Below, piece by piece: positions 45,242-54,210 of a DNA stretch of 64,000 bases. Made by a program: the position numbers and the translations under genes. This DNA is from Paraburkholderia sp. LEh10 (GTDB taxonomy: Bacteria > Pseudomonadota > Gammaproteobacteria > Burkholderiales > Burkholderiaceae), in the NCBI RefSeq assembly GCF_017814945.1, contig NZ_JAGIPX010000019.1:80201-144200 (forward strand). The letters are read 5' to 3'. Below the pieces are notes generated by a model. That model was given only the letters and a program-made list of their open reading frames with translations. It was not told where the DNA came from and made no database searches. The stretch's first letter is position 1, and each line of letters starts with the position of its first letter.

Positions 45242-46612
45242 CTAGCCAGGACGTTTGCGAGACCGAGATCCACCGCCGTCCGGGTCGCGCATCCGATAGG
45301 CGTCCATGAGCCGGTAGAGTGTGACACGCGAGATACCCAGGTCACGCGCCGCCTCCCCATAGCGCCCGCGATGCAGCAACAGCGCCCGTTCGATGGCCGC
45401 GCGCTCTGCTGTCTCTCTCGCCGAGTTGAGTGATACGGGCGTTCGGGTCACCAGATGATCGAGTTCGAGGTCCCTCGCGGTAATCAGTCGACCGTCTGCC
45501 ATCACCACCGCTCGTCGCACACGGTTGCCCAGTTCGCGTACGTTGCCAGGCCAGGCATACCTGTGCATCGCATCCATCGCGTCAGCCGCAAAACCCTGTA
45601 GCCGCCTCCCCGCCTCTCTGCGGAAACGGCCCAGCAGATGAAAGGCAAGCAGTTCAATATCATTGCCTCGCTCGCGCAGCGGAGGCTCGACGAGATGCAG
45701 CACGCACAGTCGATGATAGAGATCGTGCCGAAACCGCCCGTCTGCTATGGCCGACTCCAGATCGACATGCGTCGCGGAAATGATCCGCACGTCGACATCG
45801 ATGGATTCATGCCCGCCCAGGCGTTCGATCTTGCGCTCCTGCAGAAACCGTAAAAGGCTGGCCTGGCTTTCCAGGGGAAGGTCCCCGATCTCGTCCAGAA
45901 ACAATGTGCCGCCATTAGCGGATTCGACGCGTCCTATCCTGCGCTGCGTGGCTCCCGTAAACGCGCCCCGCTCATGTCCGAACAGCTCGGACTGGACAAG
46001 CTCGCAAGATATCGCGCCACAATTGATCGCGACAAACGGCGCACTACGACGGGAAGACCGGCGATGGATCGCTGCCGCCGTCAATTCTTTCCCTGTACCG
46101 GACTCTCCTGCGATAAAGACAGGGGCATCTGTCGAAGCCATGCGTTTGATAGACCGAAACAGGGTCTGCATCGATTCACAAGCCCCTAACATTTCGCATT
46201 CTGCAGCCTGATGTACAAATTCCTCCCGTGATTCAGAAAGCGTCACCATTCCATGTGCATGGCCGACGGCTCTTAGTGCTCTTTCCGGGAAAACCGGTGT
46301 CGTCACGTAATCCGAGCAGTAGTCGCGTACGAGATGTCTCAGCGTGGCATCGGCGAGTTGCCCCGGCGAAACAATCGCAACCCAACCGGTATTCGGCATG
46401 GCCAGGCACGCCTCAAGCGAATCGTATTCACCGAAAGGCAATCCAGCAGCCAGATCAAGCAGCCCACCCGCCACCGGATTATTTTCTACGGCCCTTCGCA
46501 ATTCCTTGCCCGACTGGGCCTGACTGACGTCCCAGTCGCGCCGCTCGAAAAATTCACGTAGTTCGACGTCAGGCTTCGTGGAAAAATATATCAATCGCCG
46601 CGAGTTCATCAT
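45242..46612 (-). CDS. VpsR-like sigma-54 dependent transcriptional activator
   Basis: 456 aa. Receiver-like N-terminal domain (1-125) without the usual phospho-Asp pocket wording, as in VpsR. AAA+ domain: Walker A GESGTGKE (169-176), sigma-54 contact loop GAFTGA (216-221), Walker B GTLFLDE (235-241). C-terminal Fis HTH (YGEAARDLGISRVTLYRLMDAY). VpsR and its Burkholderia relatives activate exopolysaccharide genes, some in response to c-di-GMP. The island downstream has three sigma-54 promoters with a shared inverted repeat, which this protein could bind (inference). The partial protein at 1-259 is a relative. Confidence 0.9.
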   Translation of the reverse strand: MMNSRRLIYFSTKPDVELREFFERRDWDVSQAQSGKELRRAVENNPVAGGLLDLAAGLPFGEYDSLEACLAMPNTGWVAIVSPGQLADATLRHLVRDYCSDYVTTPVFPERALRAVGHAHGMVTLSESREEFVHQAAECEMLGACESMQTLFRSIKRMASTDAPVFIAGESGTGKELTAAAIHRRSSRRSAPFVAINCGAISCELVQSELFGHERGAFTGATQRRIGRVESANGGTLFLDEIGDLPLESQASLLRFLQERKIERLGGHESIDVDVRIISATHVDLESAIADGRFRHDLYHRLCVLHLVEPPLRERGNDIELLAFHLLGRFRREAGRRLQGFAADAMDAMHRYAWPGNVRELGNRVRRAVVMADGRLITARDLELDHLVTRTPVSLNSARETAERAAIERALLLHRGRYGEAARDLGISRVTLYRLMDAYRMRDPDGGGSRSRKRPG

Positions 46613-47320
46613 CTACCCCTCTATAACCGCGTTCCTTGTTCTCCTGGGATTGGGAAAGATCTGTTACGGACCAGATTCTGATTGTAGTCAACTGGCAAAT
46701 CCAAAAACACCGACGCGGTCCTGGCCTTGGAGCACATCTGACGCTCAGATGTAACGACAACGATTCCGCGGAACACTGAAACCAGACCGATATTCAGCAG
46801 TACGACCAGCGTCCGATTTTGCATTAACTGCAGGCGGCACCCCTCGCGATGTCCGACCTGATTGCTCGAATCTCAATTCGCCTCCGATACCCCATTTCAA
46901 AACTGCCGAACCACTCCAACGTCGTCAGCCTGACTCGCGCTGTCGCCCGCTTTGATTTATTCGATGCCATTTACTCTTGACAGAAAAACACGGCTTCCCA
47001 GCACACAGTGGCGGGGAAACCGTCGCCGTAACTGCCTGCCTTTTCCAGGCATTGGCCCGGAAAGCACAATTGGTTATCAGCCTGATGACGAATTCAAAAT
47101 TCATTATGTGCTTACCCCATTTCTGCCTGACGAAAGGGACGCGCAGATGCGACAGTGTCGTATTACGAAGTATTTCGCTGGCTAATGCGATCCCAAATAC
47201 GGCGACGACTGAATGCCGCGCGAATGTCCCACCTACCTGTTTACGGACATGCGAGTCAGGACTTGAGCCGGCCAGAAGGCCCAGGCGCATCGCGGCACTG
47301 CGCACAATTCGTCGCGCATA
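46613..47320. other. Intergenic region upstream of the activator
   Basis: About 700 bp, lower GC than the flanks. Contains the activator's promoter region. Reading frames across it have no family match; at most short decayed pieces. Confidence 0.4.
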
Positions 47321-47324
47321 CAAC

Positions 47325-47820
47325 TGCATTGCGGCCGACGGCGGCAAGCCGACGTGCTATCCGTACCTGGATTATGTAGATTCAGGGCTTGCGCTGATCG
47401 ATAAGGTGACCATCGTGCGGACCACGATGGTTCGACTCCTTGTGGCAGGCGCCGCGTATCATTGGGTGCTCACGGGCAATGTGTGCGAACCGGCAGCGGC
47501 GTTATGGGCGCGCGTCGAAAAGTTGATTGACCAGGTGACCGAGCCCCGGCTCTCGATCATGGGACTGTCGGGTGTCCTCGCCTGTGCGTATGTGGCGCGG
47601 ATACGCGCAAATCGCTCGCTATCGCGGAACGGCTCACCGCGCTGGGCGAACATGCGGATGATATGGACAGCAAGTTCGCGGCGTACTCCTGTGTCGCCCA
47701 GATTCTCCACCAGCAGGATCAATTTGGCCGATGTACAAGCCTGCTTGAACTTGTCCTCGACATGTACAGACCAGGTCGGCGAGGCGGGTTGCTACCGTCT
47801 CCGCATCGACACTCCCTCTG
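47325..47820 (+). pseudogene. Frameshifted helical-repeat protein fragment
   Basis: Two pieces of one protein in different frames. First frame: CIAADGGKPTCYPYLDYVDSG ... AGAAYHWVLTGNVCEPAAALWARVEKLIDQVTEPRLSIMGLSGVLACAYVARI. After a shift near 47595 the next frame continues with RKSLAIAERLTALGEHADDM and SKFAAYSCVAQILHQQDQFGRCTSLLELVLDMYRP. The pattern is that of TPR-like helical repeats in large regulatory ATPases. Both ends are lost; not functional. Confidence 0.5.
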
Positions 47821-48245
47821 CCCAACGCTGTATAGATGCTCTTGCCGGGAATCGCCTTGCGCGCTTCGAAATCGGGTGGCGGCACCTCGATCTTGTAGTC
47901 GAAATGGCTTTCGCGGATCGCCGCCTGGTCCACGAGGCTCCTGTCGATGAAGTTGCTCGCAGCCACCAGCATCAGCGACTTGCCGCGCAGTGCCACGATC
48001 TCGCTCAGCATCACGTTTGTCATGTCGTGATCCATCGAATGTGTATGTCCGCTGTCTCGGGTTTTCACGAGCGAGTCGAATTCATCCCAAAACAGCAGTA
48101 TCCCGCCGGACACGCTCCGCGCCTGCTCAAAGACTCGTTGATCCACTTCGATGCCACGTCGGCATGTGAGACCGTCAGGAGTGCAACAAGGCAACCATCA
48201 TCGCCGCCCAGTAGGACTGGCGGCCCAAGGCAGAGTGTCTGCACG
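47700..48245 (-). pseudogene. Decayed AAA+ ATPase fragment
   Basis: Minus strand. One frame gives VSHADVASKWINESL, and after a frameshift near 48140 another gives FEQARSVSGGILLFWDEFDSL (Walker B and sensor region), then MLVAASNFIDRSLVDQAAIR and SHFDYKIEVPPPDFEARKAI. This is the core of a classic AAA+ domain (Walker B DEFDSL, sensor-1 ASN), but the Walker A part is missing and the C-terminus runs into unrelated sequence. Remnant only. Confidence 0.65.
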
Positions 48246-48572
48246 AAAACCAAAACGAACTTGATCATATCCGCTCGTTGACTATCGCTTGTGTTGGATA
48301 CCTTTGTGCCTTTGTCTCTTATAGGCAGGTTTCACAAAGCGATTGTCTGAGGCACTTTCAACAGCGCAAGTCGGCATCGGGTCCCCAGGTTGCGACATCG
48401 ACGATATCACTGGTCCGTTCTGAATCGACTGTTACCGGCGGCCGCTCGTTGTTGAGCGATTTACTCGAACTTGCGAACTGCCCAACCAGCTATGTCGCAC
48501 GGTCAGGCAGTGGAATTGAAGCGCTGGACGTCCCGTGAAGGCTGGAAACAAAGTCCACTGTGTTCGCGCAAC

Positions 48573-48678
48573 CGTCGGATGTTTCAGATTCGCATCATTC
48601 TGCGCGCAACCGCTCCATCGGTGTGTGTTCGAACCTGCTTGTTTCGCGGGATCGGCAGGATCGCGCCGTGCGCGATAC
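48573..48678 (+). repeat. Diverged direct repeat, copy 1
   Basis: About 105 bp beginning CGGATGTTTCAGATTCGCAT and ending GGATCGCGCCGTGCGCG; a second copy lies at 48898-48999. The start contains a TGTTTCA half of the inverted repeat found further downstream. Confidence 0.7.
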
Positions 48679-48897
48679 GGTCTGTCGGCGAAGAAGCAGA
48701 GTAACAGGCGCGTTTTTGGTCTTGCGGTGGATCGCACCAGTCCCGGGGGGCGACGTAGTGGATCATCGCGGGTTCCCGCGAGTTCTCCTTGCGGATGGCG
48801 AGCCGGCAATGCCGAAGGGTCTGACCGTGGGATGGAGGGCTGGACGGCCCGTTCAGGCGGGAGGTGACCATTCCCGTATCCAAAGCGGTAGCATAAT

Positions 48898-48999
48898 CGT
48901 CCGATGTTTCAGTTCCGCATCATTCTGGCGCGCAACCCTTCATCTGTGTGATCGGGCGCGCGAGTTGCAGGCGATCGACAGGATCGCGCCGTGCGCGGT
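48898..48999 (+). repeat. Diverged direct repeat, copy 2
   Basis: Begins CGTCCGATGTTTCAGTTCCG and ends GGATCGCGCCGTGCGCG, matching copy 1 with scattered substitutions and small indels. Confidence 0.7.
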
Positions 49000-49140
49000 T
49001 TCCTGGATGTGCTGCATGTTCGTCCGCCATGCTGCGGGCCCTCTCGCACTGCCTCCCTCATTGCGCACTCTGCTTTGTCGTTTCCATGCTTCTTTGTTGC
49101 AGCCGCCGACCGCAGAAATGGCGTCGAATTCGAACAACGG

Positions 49141-49160
49141 CTGTTTCAAGAGCGAAACAA
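49141..49160. promoter_or_regulatory. Inverted repeat (candidate activator site 1)
   Basis: TGTTTC-AAGAGC-GAAACA, perfect 6-bp arms with a 6-bp spacer, about 90 bp upstream of the sigma-54 promoter. Similar sites at 55891 and 60397. Confidence 0.65.
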
Positions 49161-49232
49161 ATCTCGCCGCCCGGAGGACGTCATGGCTATCGGCATCGCG
49201 GAAGCCCTGTCGGACCACAGCATTCTTCAGAC

Positions 49233-49250
49233 TTGGCACGACTTATGCGC
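49233..49250 (+). promoter_or_regulatory. Sigma-54 promoter 1
   Basis: TTGGCACGACTTATGC: GG at 49235-49236 and GC at 49247-49248 with exactly 10 bp between, and the TGGCACG -24 block intact. It points to the membrane protein gene at 49685, leaving a leader of about 425 nt. Confidence 0.7.
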
Positions 49251-49366
49251 TGATCTGCCCGACGTCGGGCCGGTCCCGCTCGATAGACGACCAATAATTC
49301 CGATAGAAAGATTGCGCCCGTGGTGCCAGCGCAGCTGGCCCCGTAACAGTGCGCATCGGGGGAAAA

Positions 49367-49546
49367 ATGAGACCAATTGTCTGCGCCAGCGCAATCGTGT
49401 CGTCGCCTAAGACGAACAGCGCCACCATGTCAAACGCGTGGTCATCGCGTGTCAGCACGCGCCCACCATCAGCGCACAAAACTCAAGTCGTTGAGCGGCG
49501 GCGTGCATCGCCAGCGTTGCTGCGAGCTCAGGCGCGCACTGCCTGA
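49367..49546 (+). other. Leader ORF 1 (59 codons)
   Basis: ATG right after GGGGGAAAA; MRPIVCASAIVSSPKTNSAT ... QARTA. Inside the untranslated leader of the next gene. Similar position and start context as the ORFs at 56241 and 60601; the peptides themselves are not clearly alike. Could be a leader peptide or chance. Confidence 0.3.
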
Positions 49547-49684
49547 TCACACCGTATATCGCTCCCAGACAAACCGACTTTGCCGTCCGCCACATCTGTA
49601 CGCGGCCGACGGCAATGCCGGAGCCACGGTGCCCCTTCGCGATTGGATCGCCGGACTCGGAAACCCTCGACTAAGCACGCCACC

Positions 49685-51658
49685 ATGTTTGCGCCCCATC
49701 GGCTCCGGCCTTCGCCCCTTTCGCTTTCGCTGGCGGTGGCAACCCTTTTCCTCTTGACCCATCCATACACCGGCATCTACCGCGGCGCGGTCCTTTACAC
49801 GGCGCAGGCGCTGTATAACGCCAATCCTGGGCATTTTGTACATGACCTGTTCTTCGAATTCGGGTCACAGGACGACTGGACCGTCTATGGCAGGCTTTAC
49901 AGCAAACTCGTTTCCGCATTCGGTATCCGCATCAGCAATCTGGCATGCCTTATTGCATTTCAAGCACTGTGGTGGACAGGCATGTGGCGCTTGGCTAGGA
50001 GACTGCTCAGCCCGCCCTGGCATTGGCTCTGCCTGTCATTGATCGCCTGCATGCCTTCCGAGTATGGTGCTTCGTCTATCTTTTCCTACAACGAGTTTTT
50101 TCTCACCGCCCGTCTCCCGGCCGAAGCATTCAGTATTTGGGCGCTAGCGCTGATGATCGAACACCGTGCTCGCATGGCCGTCGCGTTAAGCCTCATCGCG
50201 ACGGCAATTCATCCGCTAATCGGTGCGACCGTGCTAGCGATCACCGTGCTCAGCCTCATAACTTGCGTCCGTTGGTGGGCACTCTTTGCATTCGCCCTGC
50301 CCGTATTCGCCATCATCGAGCTATTACCATTGCATGCACTTCGCCTGCACCCGTTCGATCCGGAATGGCTGGCCGTCGCTCAATACAATCTCCCGTCTCT
50401 GTTCCCCACGCTCTGGAATACCATGGCGTGGGACAAGGCCTGTTGGGCGATCGCGTTGCCAGCGGCGTTATTCGCCACGAGGACACAGGAGTACCGTGCA
50501 CTGTGGTCACATGTCACCCTTTTGGCCGTGGCAGGGCTTGCAGTTTCCACTGTGGCCGCCCTGACTGCTCAGGATGCCGCCTGGATTCAAATACAAAGCT
50601 GGCGCACGCTGTGGTTGTCTACGCTAATGCAATGGCCCGCCGCTATCTTGCTGATCCGCCGCGAATTGCGGACGCGACCATTGCTAATCTGGCTGCTCGC
50701 TATCTGCTGGCTATTGCTCGGTGTCGGTGGCGGCGTCCTGGCGTTGTTGATCGCCATTGCGCTGCATGTCGATGCCCGTCGTCTAGCGACAGGCAACTCG
50801 TTAGCCTTGTTTCACGAAATCACTCCGCTCATTCGCTTTCTGCTGATCTGCGGGACGCTGATCGCCGCGATCATCTGGTTCGGATACCAGGTGGCCTATT
50901 ATTCCTGGCGCGCGCTAAACCAGACCGGAGGCATCGCATTCAAGCTACGACCGGTCGAGGCTCTAATCCACACGCACCTTGTTGTCGCACTCGTCGCCCT
51001 GCTGGTCTTGCTCAATCTGTCACGCAATCGCATGTCGATTCTGGGCCTGCCACTTTTGATGGCCGCTCTACTCACATATGGCCTCGTCAATTTTGATCAG
51101 CGCTCAGCGCCGACAAAGATCATGGAATCACGCGTCGATGATCCGAATCTTGCGCCGTTCCATGAACAGGTTCCTCACGGCTCGATGGTTTACTGGGACG
51201 GGGCGCCGGGCGAAGTCGTCTATCCGTGGCTGATGATGAAGGCGTCGAGTTATTACTCGCAGGAACAGACGGCCGGCATCATCTTCCATCGCCAAACCAC
51301 GTTCGAGGCGGCACGGCGGCTTGCCTGGATCAAGCAGGATCCATTGGCAGGACGACCTCACAGCGACGATAAAGCGGACGAAAGATCGTCGTCGTTCTTC
51401 AGCAGACAACCATTTGCCCCGCTCACGCTGAACGGTTTGCATCACGTATGTGCCGATCCATTGCTGGATTTCGTGGTAACAAGCCACAACTACCCTGACC
51501 TGTCGACAAATCAACAGTGGTCTCCCGATACCAACATCCACTACTGGCTATACAACTGCCGACACATCAGGGCTGCGGCGTCCAAACCGACATGGCAGAT
51601 TGGTGCACCACCGATAAGCGATGCACGACAGTCAGTCTCCGCAAACGGCAATACCTGA
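49685..51658 (+). CDS. Polytopic membrane protein of unknown family, possible GT-C-like enzyme
   Basis: 657 aa, about 10-11 predicted membrane helices over the first 480 residues, then a soluble C-terminal domain that should face the periplasm (VDDPNLAPFHEQVPHGSMVYWDG ... VYPWLMMKASSYYS ... LDFVVTSHNYPDLS). The first loop after helix 1 carries GAVLYTAQALYNANPGHFVHD, LFFEFGSQDDWTVYG, acidic residues placed as in GT-C glycosyltransferases and related enzymes. A full-length relative (interrupted) lies at 60907-63796. Located in a glycan island; a role in polymer assembly or transfer is inferred. The ATG at 49685 matches the paralogue start. Confidence 0.75.
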   Translation: MFAPHRLRPSPLSLSLAVATLFLLTHPYTGIYRGAVLYTAQALYNANPGHFVHDLFFEFGSQDDWTVYGRLYSKLVSAFGIRISNLACLIAFQALWWTGMWRLARRLLSPPWHWLCLSLIACMPSEYGASSIFSYNEFFLTARLPAEAFSIWALALMIEHRARMAVALSLIATAIHPLIGATVLAITVLSLITCVRWWALFAFALPVFAIIELLPLHALRLHPFDPEWLAVAQYNLPSLFPTLWNTMAWDKACWAIALPAALFATRTQEYRALWSHVTLLAVAGLAVSTVAALTAQDAAWIQIQSWRTLWLSTLMQWPAAILLIRRELRTRPLLIWLLAICWLLLGVGGGVLALLIAIALHVDARRLATGNSLALFHEITPLIRFLLICGTLIAAIIWFGYQVAYYSWRALNQTGGIAFKLRPVEALIHTHLVVALVALLVLLNLSRNRMSILGLPLLMAALLTYGLVNFDQRSAPTKIMESRVDDPNLAPFHEQVPHGSMVYWDGAPGEVVYPWLMMKASSYYSQEQTAGIIFHRQTTFEAARRLAWIKQDPLAGRPHSDDKADERSSSFFSRQPFAPLTLNGLHHVCADPLLDFVVTSHNYPDLSTNQQWSPDTNIHYWLYNCRHIRAAASKPTWQIGAPPISDARQSVSANGNT

Positions 51659-51744
51659 GACATTTTTCAATAGGCGGCCAACGTAAGCCGCAATAGACGC
51701 ACTACGGAACATTCGACCAACGCAATAACAATCGGGGTGACTAC

Positions 51745-53250
51745 ATGAACCAATCTGTTGACGTACTCGTCATCGGCGCAGGACCGGGGGGACTCACTGC
51801 GGGTTATCTGCTGACGAAGAACACTGATCTCTCGGTCACGATGATCGAAAAGGATCCGACCTACGTCGGCGGCATCAGCCGCACCGAGCGGTTCGAGGGA
51901 CATCATTTCGATATCGGCGGCCACCGTTTCTTCTCGAAGTCAGCCGAAGTCGTCGCGCTTTGGCACGAACTGCTGCCCGACGATTTCATCGAGCGTCCGC
52001 GCAGTTCCCGGATCTTTTACCGAAACAAATTCTATCGTTATCCCCTCGACGGCATCGAGGCGCTCCGTAATCTCGGCTTGATCGAGAGTGCGCACTGCGT
52101 GCTGTCCTACCTTGCGGCGCGGATCAGGCCTTGCCGTGATCCGAATACTTTCCATCAATGGGTGGCGAATCAATTCGGTGAACGACTGTTCTCGATCTTC
52201 TTCAAGACTTATACGGAAAAGGTCTGGGGCATGTCGTGCGACGAAATTTCTGCCGACTGGGCCGCGCAGCGCATCAAAGGGCTCAGCCTGTCCACCGCGA
52301 TCGTCAACGCGACGAAGCGTTCACTCGGCATCCGCTCGCGCAAGAACAGCGTCAAGACGCTGATCGAGTCCTTCCATTACCCACGCCGCGGCCCCGGCAT
52401 GCTCTGGGAAGCCGCCGCACGCAAATTTCAGAATCAGGGAGGCCGGCTATTGATGGGCCATGCCGCGCGCACACTCGCCTACGACGAGAATAGCAAACAC
52501 TGGACCGTCGAGGCTGTCGGCACTGACGGACAAACGACGCAGATCATTGCGCGCCACGTCATCTGTACCGCGCCGATGCGCGAGACGATGAATGCGATCT
52601 CGCCAATGCCGCGCTCCGCGGCCGCTGCAGCGAAGTTGCAATATCGCGACTTCATCACGGTCGCGCTGATCCTCGACCGCCCCGCCACGTTCAGTGACAA
52701 CTGGATCTACATCCACGATCCGTCCGTCAAGGTAGGGCGCATTCAGAACTTCGCGTCATGGTCTCCGGAGATGGTGCCCGATACGGCTACGGGCGGATGT
52801 CTCGGCCTCGAATATTTCTGCTTCGATGGCGACTCGCTCTGGGAAAGCAGCGATGCAGAACTCACCGAACTCGCCATCGGCGAGGTCGAGAAGATCGGTC
52901 TCGCGACACGCGATCAGGTACGCGGCTCGCGCGTCGTGCGTCAACCCAAGGCTTATCCCGTCTATGATGATCTCTATCGCGCGATCGTCGACGAGGTCAG
53001 AGCCGATCTCGCCGATCATTATCCGAACCTGCATCTCGTCGGCCGCAACGGGATGCACAAGTACAACAATCAGGATCACGCAATGATGACTGCGATGCTG
53101 ACGGTCGAGAACATCGTCGCTGGAACCCGGCTACGCGACACCTGGGCGGTCAACGAGGATGCCGAGTATCACGAAAGCGGCGACAGTCCGGAAGTGTCTG
53201 AAGCAGGAGTATCGGGGCTGCGCGCAGTGCCGTCCCGTGCAATGGCTTAA
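51745..53250 (+). CDS. FAD-dependent oxidoreductase, UDP-galactopyranose mutase-like
   Basis: 501 aa. FAD loop DVLVIGAGPGGLTAGYLL (6-23), then MIEKDPTYVGGISRTERFEGHHFDIGGHRFFSKS, and the C-terminal flavin segment NLHLVGRNGMHKYNNQDHAMMTAML. The HFDIGGHRFF wording is shared with UDP-galactopyranose mutase and related amine-oxidase-fold proteins found in surface-polysaccharide loci. It may change a nucleotide- or lipid-linked sugar. Overlaps the following gtrA start by one base. Confidence 0.82.
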   Translation: MNQSVDVLVIGAGPGGLTAGYLLTKNTDLSVTMIEKDPTYVGGISRTERFEGHHFDIGGHRFFSKSAEVVALWHELLPDDFIERPRSSRIFYRNKFYRYPLDGIEALRNLGLIESAHCVLSYLAARIRPCRDPNTFHQWVANQFGERLFSIFFKTYTEKVWGMSCDEISADWAAQRIKGLSLSTAIVNATKRSLGIRSRKNSVKTLIESFHYPRRGPGMLWEAAARKFQNQGGRLLMGHAARTLAYDENSKHWTVEAVGTDGQTTQIIARHVICTAPMRETMNAISPMPRSAAAAAKLQYRDFITVALILDRPATFSDNWIYIHDPSVKVGRIQNFASWSPEMVPDTATGGCLGLEYFCFDGDSLWESSDAELTELAIGEVEKIGLATRDQVRGSRVVRQPKAYPVYDDLYRAIVDEVRADLADHYPNLHLVGRNGMHKYNNQDHAMMTAMLTVENIVAGTRLRDTWAVNEDAEYHESGDSPEVSEAGVSGLRAVPSRAMA

Positions 53251-53669
53251 TGGGGGCGGGCGTCATGTTTTCTCGATATTTCATCATCGGTGTGTTCGCG
53301 CTCGCAACCGATTGGCTCTGCTTCATCGCGCTGAGTTCGACATTCGAGGCCGGCTCCGCGGCTTGGATGGCTTACCTGATCGGCGGGGTCGTTACCTACG
53401 TATTGTCGCGCCGTCATGTGTTCCATTCGGCGACGAGTGGACGCCAGCAGGTCCTCGAAGTCGCTCTGTTTGTGGGCAGCGGTGTGTTTGGTGCGCTGCT
53501 CACGGCCGGCATCGTTCATGCCGCGGCGCCAGCATTTGGCAAGAATGTCGCGAAGATGATCGCCGTCGGAGTCAGTTTCATCACGCTGTACTGGATCCGC
53601 AAGATCGTTGTATTTCCCTGGCACGATCCGGGCGTCGCGGCGGCCTCCGTTACACAGCCGTCAAGATAA
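53250..53669 (+). CDS. GtrA family membrane protein (first copy)
   Basis: 139 aa, four membrane helices; RYFIIGVFALATDWLCFIAL, then AYLIGGVVTYVLSRRHVF and FITLYWIRKIVVFP are the GtrA signatures. GtrA proteins are thought to flip bactoprenol-linked sugars across the inner membrane. TAATG overlap with the FAD oxidoreductase gene; a second ATG at 53265 is the alternative start, with a G-rich site before it. Coupled to the flavoprotein, it may serve a modified sugar. Confidence 0.85.
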   Translation: MGAGVMFSRYFIIGVFALATDWLCFIALSSTFEAGSAAWMAYLIGGVVTYVLSRRHVFHSATSGRQQVLEVALFVGSGVFGALLTAGIVHAAAPAFGKNVAKMIAVGVSFITLYWIRKIVVFPWHDPGVAAASVTQPSR

Positions 53670-54210
53670 CAAGCAGCCCCGGATTATTCCATTTTGGCCC
53701 GCGGTCCGCGTTGTACCTCTGACAACGTGGCCGTTACACGACGCAAACAAGAGTGACTCAGTGCGATGCAACCTAACCCGACTTTCGTTATTCGCGGCCT
53801 CGAGTGATGGCAACTCGCTGACCTTACACGCTTTTCAAATGACGATCCTTTACTAAAGTGTTCACGAAAAGTTGATTTGAAGATCCGACCGCGTGCGGCC
53901 TGCCGGAGCTTGCCAAGCGCGGTTCGCTTCATCTCGAATTGCTCTTCGCTACGCTTTTTTTGAGCGCATAGCGATTGCGCTTAAACGAGAAGCCACCGCG
54001 CTAGAGCGGCTCGCCGAGTGTTTCGATCTTGCAGGGCAGAGTACCGTTCAGCAAAGCGTTCGAAACGCCTGGCACTACGCGCCAGGGTCAAGGGTTCGGC
54101 TCGCGCGACCTCACGGGCGCCAAGGACCCCGGGCAACGCCAAACGTGGCAAGAGAACAGAATCACAATCAAATCTGACGGAGTCGATTCTCACTTCTCAA
54201 AGGGGGTTAG
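53670..54210. other. Intergenic region
   Basis: About 540 bp. An inverted repeat CCTGGC / GCCAGG (54068-54086) is present, but no T-tract and no GG-N10-GC promoter. No gene supported. Confidence 0.4.

Larger units (their letters stand above)
48246..49684. other. Long intergenic region upstream of the first polytopic membrane protein
   Basis: About 1.4 kb. Holds two diverged direct repeats (48573-48678 and 48898-48999), the inverted repeat at 49141-49160, the sigma-54 promoter at 49233-49250 and a leader with a short ORF (49367-49546). Other open frames are not supported. Confidence 0.6.

Noticed and set aside
46977..48281. 434-codon plus-strand frame
   Set aside because: Only the part around 47325-47600 is coding-like; the rest is unrelated or antisense to the AAA+ remnant.
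54014..54030. TGTTTCGATCTTGCAGG as a fourth copy of the inverted repeat
   Set aside because: Only the left arm matches; no symmetric right arm and no sigma-54 promoter follows.
54068..54086. CCTGGCACTACGCGCCAGG as a possible fourth sigma-54 promoter
   Set aside because: GG is followed 10 bp later by CA, not GC; it is just an inverted repeat.
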